Positions 27,328 through 36,799 of a stretch of DNA of 64,000 nt are shown in pieces. Numbering within the stretch: the first letter of the stretch is position 1; each line of letters starts with the position of its first letter. A program made the translations under genes and the position numbers. The notes below the pieces were generated by a model that saw only the letters and a list, made by a program, of their open reading frames with translations, was not told where the DNA came from and did not search any database. Origin of the DNA: Psychrobacillus lasiicapitis (lineage in GTDB: Bacteria > Bacillota > Bacilli > Bacillales_A > Planococcaceae); assembly GCF_006861795.1 (NCBI RefSeq), contig NZ_VDGH01000005.1, forward strand, positions 124,001 to 188,000, written 5' to 3'.

Positions 27328-28665
27328 CTATTCTAGTTCATACTTACGTATTTTATTATATAAACTGGCTAAGGAAATACCTAAATTATTAGCTACTAAT
27401 GTTCTACCTTCAATATTCTTTTCGTATTGCATAAGCATTTGCTTTATGTACCTAGCTTCCGCTGATGCAACTACTGATTTTAACGTCCCATCAGTTTGAA
27501 TGTTATCTTCTATTATTTGATTTTTCATAACTTCAGGCAAATGATCCATTTCTATTATTCCATTATCCGCTAAGCAGGAAGCATAACTTAACATATTTTT
27601 TAATTCACGTACATTCCCCGGCCAACTATAGGACTGTAAAAACTGCATAACATCCTTACTTAAACGATAGTTGGGCGGTAAAAAGCGTTCTACTAGAAAT
27701 GGGATATCTTCTCTTCGGTTACGTAAAGGAGGTATTGTTAAATGAGCAACATTTAATCGAAAATATAAATCTTGTCTAAATTTATTTTTCTGTGCCATTT
27801 GATTTAAGTCTTGATGTGTTGCGGCGATAATTCGAACATCTACATCTATCTCCGTTGAAGCCCCTATTCTTCGTACGGTTCCTTCCTGTAATACGCGAAG
27901 TAAATTTGCTTGTACATTATAGGATAAGTCACCAATCTCATCTAGAAACAGTGTGCCTTTATTAGCCATTTCAAATAATCCCACTTTACCGCCTTTTTTC
28001 GCGCTAGTAAATGCCCCATCTACATATCCAAACAGTTCACTTTCAATAAGCGTGTCTGGAATGGTAGCACAGTTTACAGCAATGAAGGGATGATTTCTTC
28101 TATCACTGGCTTCATGGATAGATTGGGAAAACAGCTCTTTTCCTGTACCACTTTCTCCAATTAGTAATACTGGCAAATTTGAATCCGCTATCTTTTTTGC
28201 AATATTTTTATTGTCGATCATCTCTGCACTTTGCGTAATAATTTGATCGAATGTATATTTTACACTGGAAAGCGTTGAAATCTTCTCTTGTAATTCGATC
28301 ACTTGCCTAACTTTTTTATTTAGTTCATTGGATAGTTCCTTTACTTCATTAATACTTTTACAAACAGACACCGCACCAATAATTTTACCGTTATCTTCAA
28401 TAGGAGCCATATCCACTACGTATGCTCGACCATTAATCTCACGATAAACACCAACCCTCGTTTTCCCGTCCTTCAATGTTGACGGTAATTGAGCGCCTGG
28501 TCTATATGCAGAAAGTAGCTTTCCTATTATTTCTTTCCCAACCCCTGTGATCCTAGAATATTCCGGGTTAATAAATAGAACTTTTTCAAACTCATCGATG
28601 ACTAATATTCCATCATTTATCGATGTGATCACTTGTTCCCACCATTTGTTTGAATAAATTCTCAT
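27328..28665 (-). CDS. PAS-containing sigma-54-dependent activator with GAFTSA loop
   Basis: 445 residues. PAS domain about 10-110 (INDGILVIDEFEKVLFINPEYSRITG), short coiled coil 108-132, AAA+ domain with Walker A GESGTGKE (170-177), Walker B LFLDEI (239-244), R-finger region, and a C-terminal Fis-type helix-turn-helix (TLVANNLGISLASLYNKI). The sigma-54 contact motif, normally GAFTGA, reads GAFTSA (217-222). The gene lies directly upstream of the citM-AtuA operon in the same direction, with three palindromes and a sigma-54 promoter between, so it very probably controls that operon. GGAGGGG precedes the ATG. Confidence 0.93.
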   Translation of the reverse strand: MRIYSNKWWEQVITSINDGILVIDEFEKVLFINPEYSRITGVGKEIIGKLLSAYRPGAQLPSTLKDGKTRVGVYREINGRAYVVDMAPIEDNGKIIGAVSVCKSINEVKELSNELNKKVRQVIELQEKISTLSSVKYTFDQIITQSAEMIDNKNIAKKIADSNLPVLLIGESGTGKELFSQSIHEASDRRNHPFIAVNCATIPDTLIESELFGYVDGAFTSAKKGGKVGLFEMANKGTLFLDEIGDLSYNVQANLLRVLQEGTVRRIGASTEIDVDVRIIAATHQDLNQMAQKNKFRQDLYFRLNVAHLTIPPLRNRREDIPFLVERFLPPNYRLSKDVMQFLQSYSWPGNVRELKNMLSYASCLADNGIIEMDHLPEVMKNQIIEDNIQTDGTLKSVVASAEARYIKQMLMQYEKNIEGRTLVANNLGISLASLYNKIRKYELE

Positions 28666-28765
28666 GGCTCCCCTCCTGACTGCTGTTAGATACTGTATAA
28701 CAATAATATAGCATCTTTTGAGGTTGCCTGTTATTGCTTAGCTCCAGTTGATCGTGCAGAGAATA

Positions 28766-28810
28766 GTACCAGGTTCTAAAACAATTCATAATTGTGTTAG
28801 AACCTGGTAC
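28766..28810 (-). terminator. Long stem-loop after the AGCS symporter gene
   Basis: A 21-bp stem with a single mismatch and a 3-nt loop (GTACCAGGTTCTAA arm). It begins 6 nt after the symporter stop. There is no T run, so it may act as a 3' stabilising hairpin as much as a terminator. Confidence 0.6.
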
Positions 28811-28815
28811 CTAAT

Positions 28816-30267
28816 TTATACTACTTTTTTATTTTTAGTCTCCACATCTGTTGATTCATTATATTGAGGTTCATCTACATTTGATAAATCGATTTTTGTA
28901 ATATCTAGATCATAATTCCATCTAGGATTATCGTTGCCTTTTTCAACTTCTCTAAAATAATGTTGATAAATATATCTAACATATTTAAAAAGAAGCAGTA
29001 AAGATATAACGTTGATAAATACAATCATTCCTATGATTAGATCGACAGCTGCCCAAATGACATTCAATTCTACAACACTTGCTATAACAAGGATAACAGC
29101 TAGTACGACTCTGTATGATAAAATAGGATACTTCTTCTTATCTTTAAAAATATAAGTTAAATTGGATTCACCATAACGCATATCTGCTAATAGTGTCGTA
29201 AATCCGAATAAAAACATTGCAAAAAATACAATCCAACTACCTAAATTTCCTAAAACAGAACCAAAAGCAGTTTGCAATAATAATATACCATCCTGACCTG
29301 ATTCTAATGATCCCGTCATCAAAATTGCCATTGCAGTAGCTGTACAAATAATAATGGTTGTGATAAAAGTACCAATCATCGCTAAAAATCCTTGGTCGAC
29401 TGGATGTTTAACATCAGCAGAAGCATGCATCATTGCAGCAGAACCATTTCCTGCATCATTAGAAAACATTCCCCTAGCAACACCACTTCTAAATGCCTCT
29501 GCAACAGTCCATCCGACTACTCCACCAACTGCTGACTTCCCTGTGAATGCGCTTTCAAATATAGCACTAAAGATAGTCGGGATATAAGTAATGTTAATGA
29601 TCACTATATAAAGCACAACCGAAAAGTAAACAAATACCATGAAAGGGACAATGAAAGTCGATACATTTACTAATCTTTTCATTCCCCCGATGATTACTAG
29701 AAATGCCATAATTACAACAAATATTCCAGGAATAATAGGATTAATATTAACGACACCCGTAAAAGCATTTGCAATTGAATTCGTTTGAATAGATGCGATG
29801 GCAATACCAATACCAAACACATAAAGAAGTGAAATTAGAATAGCCAATGGCTTATTTCTCAAGCCTTTTTCAATGTAATAAGCCGGTCCACCTTCGTAAT
29901 TTCCATCTTTATCTTTAACTCGAAAAGCTTGCCCTAGAACGGTTTCACTAAAACTTACAATCATACCAAACAACGCAGTCATCCACATCCAAAAAATGGC
30001 TCCGGGACCACCTATAAATAATGCGCTACTCACACCCACTAGACTCCCTGTACCTAATTGACCGCCGAGTGCAGCCATTAAAGTACCAAATCCAGATAGT
30101 CCACCTTCGTCTCCTTTTAAACTCTTTTTCATGGTACTAAAAGCCCGAATAAAATGTTTAATCTGAGGGAACCCTAGTTTAATAGTGAAGTATAAACCAA
30201 CACCTAGTAAAGCGTATCCTATTACGTTTCCCCAAAGCCAGTCAGTTATATTATATATAATTTCCAT
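28816..30267 (-). CDS. Alanine/glycine:cation symporter family protein
   Basis: 483-residue AGCS (sodium:alanine symporter) family transporter with about ten membrane segments. Motifs: GLSGFGTLMAALGGQLGTGSLVGVSSAL near residues 55-85, GGPGAIFWMW, GGPAYYIEKGL and FRSGVARGMFSNDAGNGSAAM. It probably imports a small neutral or basic amino acid for the degradation genes upstream (M20, ammonia-lyase, RidA). AGGAGTG precedes the ATG. Confidence 0.93.
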   Translation of the reverse strand: MEIIYNITDWLWGNVIGYALLGVGLYFTIKLGFPQIKHFIRAFSTMKKSLKGDEGGLSGFGTLMAALGGQLGTGSLVGVSSALFIGGPGAIFWMWMTALFGMIVSFSETVLGQAFRVKDKDGNYEGGPAYYIEKGLRNKPLAILISLLYVFGIGIAIASIQTNSIANAFTGVVNINPIIPGIFVVIMAFLVIIGGMKRLVNVSTFIVPFMVFVYFSVVLYIVIINITYIPTIFSAIFESAFTGKSAVGGVVGWTVAEAFRSGVARGMFSNDAGNGSAAMMHASADVKHPVDQGFLAMIGTFITTIIICTATAMAILMTGSLESGQDGILLLQTAFGSVLGNLGSWIVFFAMFLFGFTTLLADMRYGESNLTYIFKDKKKYPILSYRVVLAVILVIASVVELNVIWAAVDLIIGMIVFINVISLLLLFKYVRYIYQHYFREVEKGNDNPRWNYDLDITKIDLSNVDEPQYNESTDVETKNKKVV

Positions 30268-30462
30268 AACAACACTCCTGTCTATTTGTTATTTTTAGGT
30301 CACAAAATCCACTTAAGATTCAATGTGGAACGAACGTTTTACAACACCCAAATATACCAACCATTCAATATTTTCTGATATCAAAATAGATAAATAGCCC
30401 TCTCAGTAACCTTTGTGGAAGTCACTTTTTTTAAGTGATTTGTAACTTGCATTCTAAAATCT

Positions 30463-30501
30463 CCGAGTTAGCTAATAATTTGATAGACAAAACTAACTCG
30501 G
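30463..30501 (-). terminator. Possible terminator after M20 amidohydrolase gene
   Basis: A perfect 9-bp stem (CCGAGTTAG with CTAACTCGG) and 21-nt loop, followed on the minus strand by AGATTTTAG. A second small hairpin (TCACTT/AAGTGA) follows at about 30422-30438. The 246-bp gap to the symporter gene shows no clear promoter. Confidence 0.5.
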
Positions 30502-30513
30502 TAAAAATTTTAT

Positions 30514-31671
30514 TTAAATTGGTAATTTTATACGAACGATTTCTGCAAAAAATTCTGCTCCACGAACTAAATTTTCATCTTTATAATCAAACTTTGCATG
30601 GTGAAGCGGGTATACTTCTTCTCCCTCACGCTTCCCACCTAGGAAGACATAACATCCTGGAATTTTATCAATAAAATGCCCAAAATCCTCTGAACCCATC
30701 ATCGGTTGTGCATGATCAACGACATTTGCTTCCCCAAGTACATTTGTAGCTGCTTGCACGACTGTATGATGACACTCTTCCCAATTAATCGTTGGTGAAA
30801 AGGAGTTTCTATAAGTGAATTCGCAGGTTGCCCCGTTAGCTTCACAAATATTTTCACAAATGGCTTGCATTCTCTCTTTAATAAGAGATTGAACTTCTGG
30901 ATTATAGCTTCTACAGTCACCAGTTATGACGACATTAGTAGGTATTACATTAACTGTACCGTCAGTATGAATTTCCGTACAAGAAACAACTGCGGTGTCG
31001 ATCGGATCTATATTTCTTGCTACAATAGTTTGTAATGCCAGTATTATTTGAGAAGCGGTCACCAATGAGTCTACCCCCATGTTCGGAGCAGAAGCGTGTC
31101 CTCCTTTCCCTTTTATACGAATTTCAAAGTTATCCTCACTTGCACAAATTCCTCCAACTTTAGAATGGATTTGCCCCTCTGGTAAACCAGGCATATTGTG
31201 TAATCCATAAAATTCATCAATCGGGAATCGTTCAAATAAGCCATCTTTTAACATTGCAAGTGCCCCTTCGCCATGTTCCTCTGCCGGTTGGAAAATGAAA
31301 CGAACGGTTCCGTTAAAATCTTTTCGATCCGCAAGTAATTTTGCTGCACCAAGTGCGGTAGTAACATGCCCATCATGCCCGCAAGCATGCATCTTACCAG
31401 CATATTTTGAAGCATATGGTAGATTGGTTTCTTCCTGAATGTTTAAAGCATCCATATCCGCACGAATTCCTATAATTCCTGAACCATCGCCATTTTTTAA
31501 TGTACCAACTACTCCCGTTTTTCCAATTCCAGTAACCACTTCATAGCCCATTTCTAGTAATTTTTCTGCAACAAATCGAGATGTATTTTCTTCTTCAAAA
31601 GCAGTTTCAGGATGTGAGTGAAGATAGTGCCGCCAATCGGTAAGCTGATTCTTGAAATTTTCATTGCTCAT
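30514..31671 (-). CDS. M20 family amidohydrolase (hippurate/N-acyl-amino-acid hydrolase type)
   Basis: 385 residues, M20D amidohydrolase pattern: HSHPETAFEE, HACGHDGHVTTALGAAKLL (metal residues), FQPAEEHGEGALAML, YGLHNMPGLPEGQ and, near the C-terminus, MMGSEDFGHF. Such enzymes remove acyl groups from amino acids or dipeptides. An upstream in-frame ATG at 31695 has no ribosome site; the ATG at 31671 lies about 10 nt after GGGGGAG. It follows diaminopropionate ammonia-lyase, so it may release diaminopropionate or serine-like substrates from an acylated form (inference). Confidence 0.9.
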   Translation of the reverse strand: MSNENFKNQLTDWRHYLHSHPETAFEEENTSRFVAEKLLEMGYEVVTGIGKTGVVGTLKNGDGSGIIGIRADMDALNIQEETNLPYASKYAGKMHACGHDGHVTTALGAAKLLADRKDFNGTVRFIFQPAEEHGEGALAMLKDGLFERFPIDEFYGLHNMPGLPEGQIHSKVGGICASEDNFEIRIKGKGGHASAPNMGVDSLVTASQIILALQTIVARNIDPIDTAVVSCTEIHTDGTVNVIPTNVVITGDCRSYNPEVQSLIKERMQAICENICEANGATCEFTYRNSFSPTINWEECHHTVVQAATNVLGEANVVDHAQPMMGSEDFGHFIDKIPGCYVFLGGKREGEEVYPLHHAKFDYKDENLVRGAEFFAEIVRIKLPI

Positions 31672-31740
31672 TTTAACTACTCTCCCCCATGACATTTTTT
31701 GGTGATAATCTTTAACTATATAAAGTAGCTCTGTCTTTCC

Positions 31741-32967
31741 TTATACGGATGGACATGCCCCATCCCATATTACTTTTCTATAATGATCTGGATCCGTGTC
31801 ACCTTCCGTGCTGATAATAAGAATTTTCGAATCCTTATTCAAATTCAATGCATTTTTCATATCTTGGAGCATGTCATTTTCAGCCAATAGACTAACTAAT
31901 CCCACCCCAACTGCACCAGATTCACCTGAAATAATATGTTGGTCACTGCCTAATGGATTTGCAAGAATTCTCATACCTCGAGCAGCTACGTAATCTGGAC
32001 AAGAAACAAAGATCTCAGCGTAATCTTTTAAAATACCCCAAGAAGTTGTACTTGGTTCTCCACATGCTAAACCTGCCATAATCGTTGTCAAATCGCCCGT
32101 TACTGAATGTGGCTCTCCATCACCGACATCAATGGATTTGTACAAGCATGCTGCTCCATCCGGTTCAACAATAACCGTAGTAGGACGTTCATCTCCGAAT
32201 CTATCTACTAAGTATCCAAGCATGCTACCAGCGAAAGACCCAACTCCAGCTTGTAAAAACACATGCGTAGGTTTATCAACGCCCGATTCAGCAATCTGCT
32301 CTATAGCTTCATCCAGTAGAGTTACATACCCCTGCATTATCCAAGCTGGCACCTTTTCATATCCATTCCAAGCCGTGTCCTGTAGCAAAACCCAGCCATT
32401 TTCTTCAGCCTGCTGACTTGCTAGCCGTACAGTATCATCATAGTTAAGATCTGTTATAGAAGCTTCCGATCCTTCTTTTCGTATATTGTTCAACCTTATT
32501 TCTGAAGACCCTTTCGGCATATATACGACTGATTTTTGTCCTAATTGGTTTGCAGCCCAAGCTATTCCCCTTCCATGATTTCCATCAGTTGCTGTTACAA
32601 AAGTAATCTCTCCAAGTTTCTCTTTCACTTCTTTACTTCTTAGTTTTTCAAATGAAAGAGTAGAAATATCAACGCTTAATATTTCTGCCAAATATTTACC
32701 AACAGCAAATGAACCTCCCAATACTTTAAAAGCATTCAGTCCAAATCGATAAGATTCATCCTTCACCCATATATGGCTAACTCCGAATTGTTTAGACAAC
32801 TTATCTAAACTGTGAAGTGGGGTTACTTTATACTCTGGAAAGCTTTTGTGAAAGTTTCTCACCTTTTCAGCTATTTCACCATTCATAAATTCAACCGATG
32901 CTTTCTCGCTATCTCTTCTTTCAGCACTTTTATTGATAATATAGTTAATTTCCATTAAATTTTTCAT
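31741..32967 (-). CDS. ygeX: Diaminopropionate ammonia-lyase
   Basis: 408-residue PLP enzyme of fold type II. It converts 2,3-diaminopropionate to pyruvate and two ammonia via 2-aminoacrylate. Seen: KDESYRFGLNAFKVLGGSFAVGKYL containing the PLP lysine, TDGNHGRGIAWAANQLGQ (phosphate and Asn-Gly-His loop), QAGVGSFAGSML, and GESGAVGVGL. The length and these motifs match YgeX/DpaL rather than threonine dehydratase. GAGGAG precedes the ATG. It sits 18 bp after ridA. Confidence 0.93.
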   Translation of the reverse strand: MKNLMEINYIINKSAERRDSEKASVEFMNGEIAEKVRNFHKSFPEYKVTPLHSLDKLSKQFGVSHIWVKDESYRFGLNAFKVLGGSFAVGKYLAEILSVDISTLSFEKLRSKEVKEKLGEITFVTATDGNHGRGIAWAANQLGQKSVVYMPKGSSEIRLNNIRKEGSEASITDLNYDDTVRLASQQAEENGWVLLQDTAWNGYEKVPAWIMQGYVTLLDEAIEQIAESGVDKPTHVFLQAGVGSFAGSMLGYLVDRFGDERPTTVIVEPDGAACLYKSIDVGDGEPHSVTGDLTTIMAGLACGEPSTTSWGILKDYAEIFVSCPDYVAARGMRILANPLGSDQHIISGESGAVGVGLVSLLAENDMLQDMKNALNLNKDSKILIISTEGDTDPDHYRKVIWDGACPSV

Positions 32968-32985
32968 TTATAATCTCCTCGTAAT

Positions 32986-33366
32986 TTATTCTAAAATGGC
33001 GATGACTTCTATTTCTACACCGACATCTTTAGGCAACCTGGATACTTCTACACAGCTTCTAGCAGGAAAATTTTCTGTGAAATATCTCCCATATATTTCA
33101 TTGACATCCGAAAAATTAGATAGGTCTGTCAAAAACACCGTCGTTTTCACAACATCTTCCAAAGAGGCTCCAGCTGCCTCTACTACTTTTTTCACATTAT
33201 TTAAAGATTGGATTGTTTGTTCTTTTATATCCTCTGAAATTTCACCAGTTTGAGGATTTACGGGTAGTTGACCTGAAACAAAAATAAATTTACCCTTTTT
33301 AATTGCTTGGGAATACGGTCCAATAGCTCCCGGTGCATTTTCTGTAGAAATTACTTCTTTTACCAT
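32986..33366 (-). CDS. ridA: RidA/YjgF family enamine deaminase
   Basis: 126 residues. RidA hydrolyses reactive 2-aminoacrylate and related enamines. Seen: [39 protein letters not shown] and the C-terminal [22 protein letters not shown] with the catalytic-site Arg. Being first in the operon with diaminopropionate ammonia-lyase, which makes 2-aminoacrylate, gives it an obvious protective or productive role. AAGGAGG precedes the ATG. Confidence 0.95.
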   Translation of the reverse strand: MVKEVISTENAPGAIGPYSQAIKKGKFIFVSGQLPVNPQTGEISEDIKEQTIQSLNNVKKVVEAAGASLEDVVKTTVFLTDLSNFSDVNEIYGRYFTENFPARSCVEVSRLPKDVGVEIEVIAILE

Positions 33367-33474
33367 AATTGAATTCCTCCTTAGGGTTTCTTATTGCGTC
33401 TTATCAAATTAAGCTTCTGCCAAATTTCACACTCGTCTCAGAAAAAATGTACTCTTGTCAAAAGAGTTGATGAA

Positions 33475-33517
33475 TGTATACGCTTCCAAACCTAGTATTG
33501 CATCTCTAACGTTTACA
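33475..33517. promoter_or_regulatory. Two imperfect cre-like sequences in the ridA leader
   Basis: TGTATACGCTTCCA (33475-33488) and TAACGTTTACA (33507-33517, read on the other strand as TGTAAACGTTA) resemble CcpA sites, with two or three mismatches to the 14-bp consensus. They lie downstream of the proposed ridA promoter, so catabolite repression is possible. GTATAC in the first could instead be a GntR-type operator core. Confidence 0.3.
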
Positions 33518-33576
33518 ATCTTCCAACTAGACTTTGCGTATTTTGACCTCAAGCAATAATTATATTTCATAAGAGT

Positions 33577-33604
33577 AATATATCACACTTCACATACTAG
33601 TCAA
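33577..33604 (-). promoter_or_regulatory. Candidate sigma-A promoter for the ridA operon
   Basis: TTGACT-N16-TATATT on the minus strand. It gives a leader of about 200 nt before ridA. Upstream, on the plus strand, TTGTGC-N17-TATAAT near 33660-33690 is a candidate promoter for the divergent GntR gene. The rest of this 383-bp gap is AT-rich, with a small hairpin at 33451-33467. Confidence 0.5.
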
Positions 33605-33749
33605 TATAATTTTTTCATTCGATAAAATATTTAAATAATTACTTCTTCTTGTCTTCCCTTTGTGCCTATTCTCCTTAAAGCTTATAATTAGAAAGCAAAT
33701 TGTGGTATATTACATATTAAGAATGATTTTCCGAGTGAGGTGTTAGAAG

Positions 33750-34412
33750 GTGACGATTGAAAAGAGTGACACTAAGTTAAAGCGGACGTTTATGAAGGAT
33801 GAGGTTTATAATAAGCTACGAACTTGGATTGTAACTGGAGAACTTGAACCGGGCACAAAATTAAGAGATCAGGATTTATCTGAGCAGCTAGGCATTAGCC
33901 GCACCCCGATTCGAGAAGCTTTACTGAGGTTAGAAAGTGATGGTCTTGTGGTGACCAAGGCTAATAGGTGGACGTTAGTATCTCCAATTGACTTGAATGG
34001 GGCTAAAAATATCTACTCTATTGTTTGGACACTAGAGCGCTTAGCATTGGAGCAAGCCTTTCCCCATATTTCTTCAAAAGACATTGAAGAATTGGAGCAT
34101 CTTAATGAAAATTTTAAAACAGCCATTGCAACCGAAGATATTTATGCAATACTTCAGGCGGATAACAAATTTCATCATAGAATTATTCAACTATCAAGTA
34201 ATTTAGAATTACCTCCCTTACTTTCAAGTTTAAAAGTAAGAATTCAAAGAATTGAAATACATTATTTCAGTCATATCGATACCAAATACACATCCTATTA
34301 TGAACATCAACAAATAATTGATGCTATTAAAAAACAAGATTTACATCTTGCAATAGATACGATTAAAGCAAACTGGAAAAATAGTTTAGATCGTATTCAA
34401 CTAGATAACTAG
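33750..34412 (+). CDS. GntR/FadR-type transcriptional regulator, GTG start
   Basis: 220 residues. N-terminal winged helix (about 12-75; VYNKLRTWIVTGELEPGTKL and LGISRTPIREALLRLESDGL) followed by an all-helical FCD ligand domain with a metal-binding His pattern (DNKFHHRIIQ). The start is GTG at 33750 with GAGG about 9 nt before. It is divergent from ridA-ygeX, so it is the likely local regulator of that operon. Confidence 0.9.
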   Translation: MTIEKSDTKLKRTFMKDEVYNKLRTWIVTGELEPGTKLRDQDLSEQLGISRTPIREALLRLESDGLVVTKANRWTLVSPIDLNGAKNIYSIVWTLERLALEQAFPHISSKDIEELEHLNENFKTAIATEDIYAILQADNKFHHRIIQLSSNLELPPLLSSLKVRIQRIEIHYFSHIDTKYTSYYEHQQIIDAIKKQDLHLAIDTIKANWKNSLDRIQLDN

Positions 34413-34493
34413 ATATGAAAAGCAACTCGAAATTAGTTTCACTTCCTCTTTTTACTTAACAGGCTCTGTTTAAGAAAATTTTTGAAGACAAAA

Positions 34494-34545
34494 AGAGTGT
34501 GGATACCTTCCATATGTTTATTGACACATGGTAAGATCCTCACTC
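34494..34545. terminator. Imperfect dyad between convergent GntR and AraC genes
   Basis: GAGTG near 34496 pairs with CACTC near 34541, with inner CCAT/ATGG pairing. It is a weak bidirectional stem-loop with bulges and no strong T run. Confidence 0.4.
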
Positions 34546-34552
34546 ATTTGCA

Positions 34553-35446
34553 CTATCGATTATTAATTTTAGAGTTTTTATATGCTAGTGGAGTCATGTT
34601 TATAGAAGCTTTGAATTTATTAATAAAATAGCTTGTGCTATTAAATCCAACTTGGTAAGCAACTTCAGTAATAGTAGCATCATCTTGATGCAATAAATAT
34701 AGACTTTTTTGAATACGATAATCTATAACATAATTTAATGGAGTAGTTTTTAATACCCGCTTAAAATACCGACAGCATTCAGAACGGCTCAGCTGACCAG
34801 CCTTCGCAATATCCCCTAACATCATTTTTTCTGCATAATTCTCGTGTATCCAACTTAACATTTGTTTCATTCGTTGATTTTTTAATATTTCCGTTTGAAT
34901 ATATTCTAATTTACAACCATTATCGATTAATTGTTTCCAAATGAAGGCCAGTTGAATCGTTATATCAATTTCATAGTGTTGGGATTTTCGCTCAATAAAT
35001 TGATAGATTTCTAAAACAGCATCTAATATATTTTTCCCCCATATTTCATTTACCCCAATATATAAGTAAGTTAAATTAGTTGCTTGAATATAAGGTTTAA
35101 CATAAGTAGTATAGAGTTCTTGTGATAAAACAAAAAATGGAGAAAGATTTAAACAAATATAGACACAGCCCGACTGCTCCTTATCCTGGGCCATATGCAG
35201 GCTTCCGCTATTTATAAACAGTCCATCACCTTCCCGAACCTCTATCCAATCCTCATTTACTTGAAAGATTGCTTCTCCCTTTACGACTAAAACAAATTGA
35301 ATTTCGTCATGCCAATGAAGTGGAATATAGCCATGAATATTTTGATTAATGGTGATTTTATAACATGCAAGTGGCATAACAACCGTATTATGGCTCGTTA
35401 GATCTTTTAAACTATCGTCAATCACAAAGTCTTTCATTTGCATCAT
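34553..35446 (-). CDS. AraC family transcriptional regulator
   Basis: About 298 residues. An N-terminal cupin ligand domain (residues 35-110; HGYIPLHWHDEIQFVLVVKGEA and LFINSGSLHMAQ) precedes a double helix-turn-helix in the last 100 residues (MLGDIAKAGQLSRSECCRYFKR and ITEVAYQVGFNSTSYFINKF). A GTG at 35452 lies within the ribosome site; the ATG at 35446 or 35443 is better spaced from GAGG. It is divergent from the carbamoylase-type hydrolase with only about 100 bp between, and probably regulates it. Confidence 0.92.
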   Translation of the reverse strand: MMQMKDFVIDDSLKDLTSHNTVVMPLACYKITINQNIHGYIPLHWHDEIQFVLVVKGEAIFQVNEDWIEVREGDGLFINSGSLHMAQDKEQSGCVYICLNLSPFFVLSQELYTTYVKPYIQATNLTYLYIGVNEIWGKNILDAVLEIYQFIERKSQHYEIDITIQLAFIWKQLIDNGCKLEYIQTEILKNQRMKQMLSWIHENYAEKMMLGDIAKAGQLSRSECCRYFKRVLKTTPLNYVIDYRIQKSLYLLHQDDATITEVAYQVGFNSTSYFINKFKASINMTPLAYKNSKINNR

Positions 35447-35551
35447 GAGCACCTCAATATATTTTTATTATTCTATTCAATAATCGTATTATTCAAACAA
35501 ATATTCCATTACTATAACATTATCATTTGATTTATTAAAGGAGACTTGAAC

Positions 35552-36799
35552 ATGACAAATTCTCAATTCAATCTATCCATCAACTCCAATCGTCTACTCG
35601 ACCGCCTTCAAGAGCTTGGTCAAATGGGGGTAGATAATGACAAGAAACGAACCAGATTAGCTGCTTCAGATACGGATAAAGCCGGACGTGACCTACTCGT
35701 CATTTGGATGAAGGAAGCAGGATTGGAAGTTGAAATCGACAGAATCGGTAATATTTTGGGGGTCTGGTATGGTGCAGAAAATCGAAAGAAAGCACCACTT
35801 TTGTTAGGCTCGCATATCGATACAGTCATTAACGCTGGTATGTATGATGGTTGCTATGGAGTACTTGCTGGTCTTGAAGTTATAACCACTTTGAAGGAGA
35901 AAGGTTTTATGCCAACTCGTCCAATTGCAGTTGCAGCATTTACTAATGAGGAGGGAGTGCGCTATCAGCCTGACATGATGGGCTCCCTCGTGTATGCTGG
36001 TGGGCTCTCAGTTGACGATGCACTTTCGGCAATAGGGACGGATGGCACACGATTAGGTAAGGAGCTCGAACGTATTGGATATGCTGGTACGAAGGAGCCC
36101 GGCTTTTTAAAGCCACATGTCTATATTGAGCTTCATATCGAACAAGGCCCAATTCTTGACAAATTGGGTGTTCCAATTGGAGCTGTTGAAAATCTTCAAG
36201 GCATTACTTGGCAGCGTATTACGATTGAAGGTGTTGCGAATCACGCTGGTACTACGCCAACTGAAATGAGACGTGATGCAGGACTTGCTGCTGCGCGGGT
36301 AATAACATATTTACGCGATCGTGCCAACAATTCTAATGGATCGACAGTTGCAACAGTTGGAACTATTGATTTTAAGCCAAATGCTGTTAATGTCATTCCT
36401 TCTATGGCAACATTCACGGTTGATTTGCGTAATCCAAACGAGCAGAGATTGCAGGAGGAAGAGCAAGCACTTGCAGGCTACTTGAAAGAACTAGCGGCAT
36501 CAGAAGGAGTATCCATAACATCCGAACAACTTGTACGTTTCAATCCTGTTACTTTTGACCAAACAATTGTTAAATTAATAGAGCAAGTTGCTAGCGACCA
36601 TGGGCTCCAATCAACCCGAATGACATCTGTTGCAGGGCATGATGCTCAAATGATCGCTCGTATTTGCCCGACAGCCATGATTTTCGTTCCAAGTATCGAT
36701 GGTATTAGTCATAATCCCAAGGAATATACAAAAGATCTAGACTTAATACTTGGAGCTAATGTATTACTTAACGTAGTCAGCCAGCTTACAGGCAAATAA
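35552..36799 (+). CDS. Zn-dependent amidohydrolase (N-carbamoyl-L-amino-acid hydrolase/allantoate amidohydrolase family)
   Basis: 415 residues, M20-type hydantoinase/carbamoylase family. Seen: LLGSHIDTVINAGMYDG (metal His and Asp), AAFTNEEGVRY, ELHIEQGPILD, ANHAGTTPTEMRRDAGLAA, GHDAQMIARICPTAM and DGISHNPKEYT. These enzymes hydrolyse N-carbamoyl amino acids or allantoate-like ureides; no hydantoinase or allantoinase gene is adjacent, so the substrate is open. A TTG at 35546 is 2 nt after AAAGGAG, so the ATG at 35552 is preferred. It is the last gene of the accessory block. Confidence 0.92.
   Translation: MTNSQFNLSINSNRLLDRLQELGQMGVDNDKKRTRLAASDTDKAGRDLLVIWMKEAGLEVEIDRIGNILGVWYGAENRKKAPLLLGSHIDTVINAGMYDGCYGVLAGLEVITTLKEKGFMPTRPIAVAAFTNEEGVRYQPDMMGSLVYAGGLSVDDALSAIGTDGTRLGKELERIGYAGTKEPGFLKPHVYIELHIEQGPILDKLGVPIGAVENLQGITWQRITIEGVANHAGTTPTEMRRDAGLAAARVITYLRDRANNSNGSTVATVGTIDFKPNAVNVIPSMATFTVDLRNPNEQRLQEEEQALAGYLKELAASEGVSITSEQLVRFNPVTFDQTIVKLIEQVASDHGLQSTRMTSVAGHDAQMIARICPTAMIFVPSIDGISHNPKEYTKDLDLILGANVLLNVVSQLTGK

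Noticed and set aside
29545-29558. cre-like TGAATGCGCTTTCA inside the AGCS symporter gene
   Set aside because: Well inside the coding sequence and far from any promoter; more likely chance, although 13 of 14 positions match.
30268-30513. Possible sigma-54 promoter before the AGCS symporter
   Set aside because: No GG-N10-GC arrangement resembling TGGCAC-N5-TTGCA was found on the minus strand.
33360-33440. TTTGGCAGAAGC sequence upstream of ridA as a sigma-54 promoter
   Set aside because: The GG and GC pairs are 5 bases apart instead of 10, so it cannot be a -24/-12 element.
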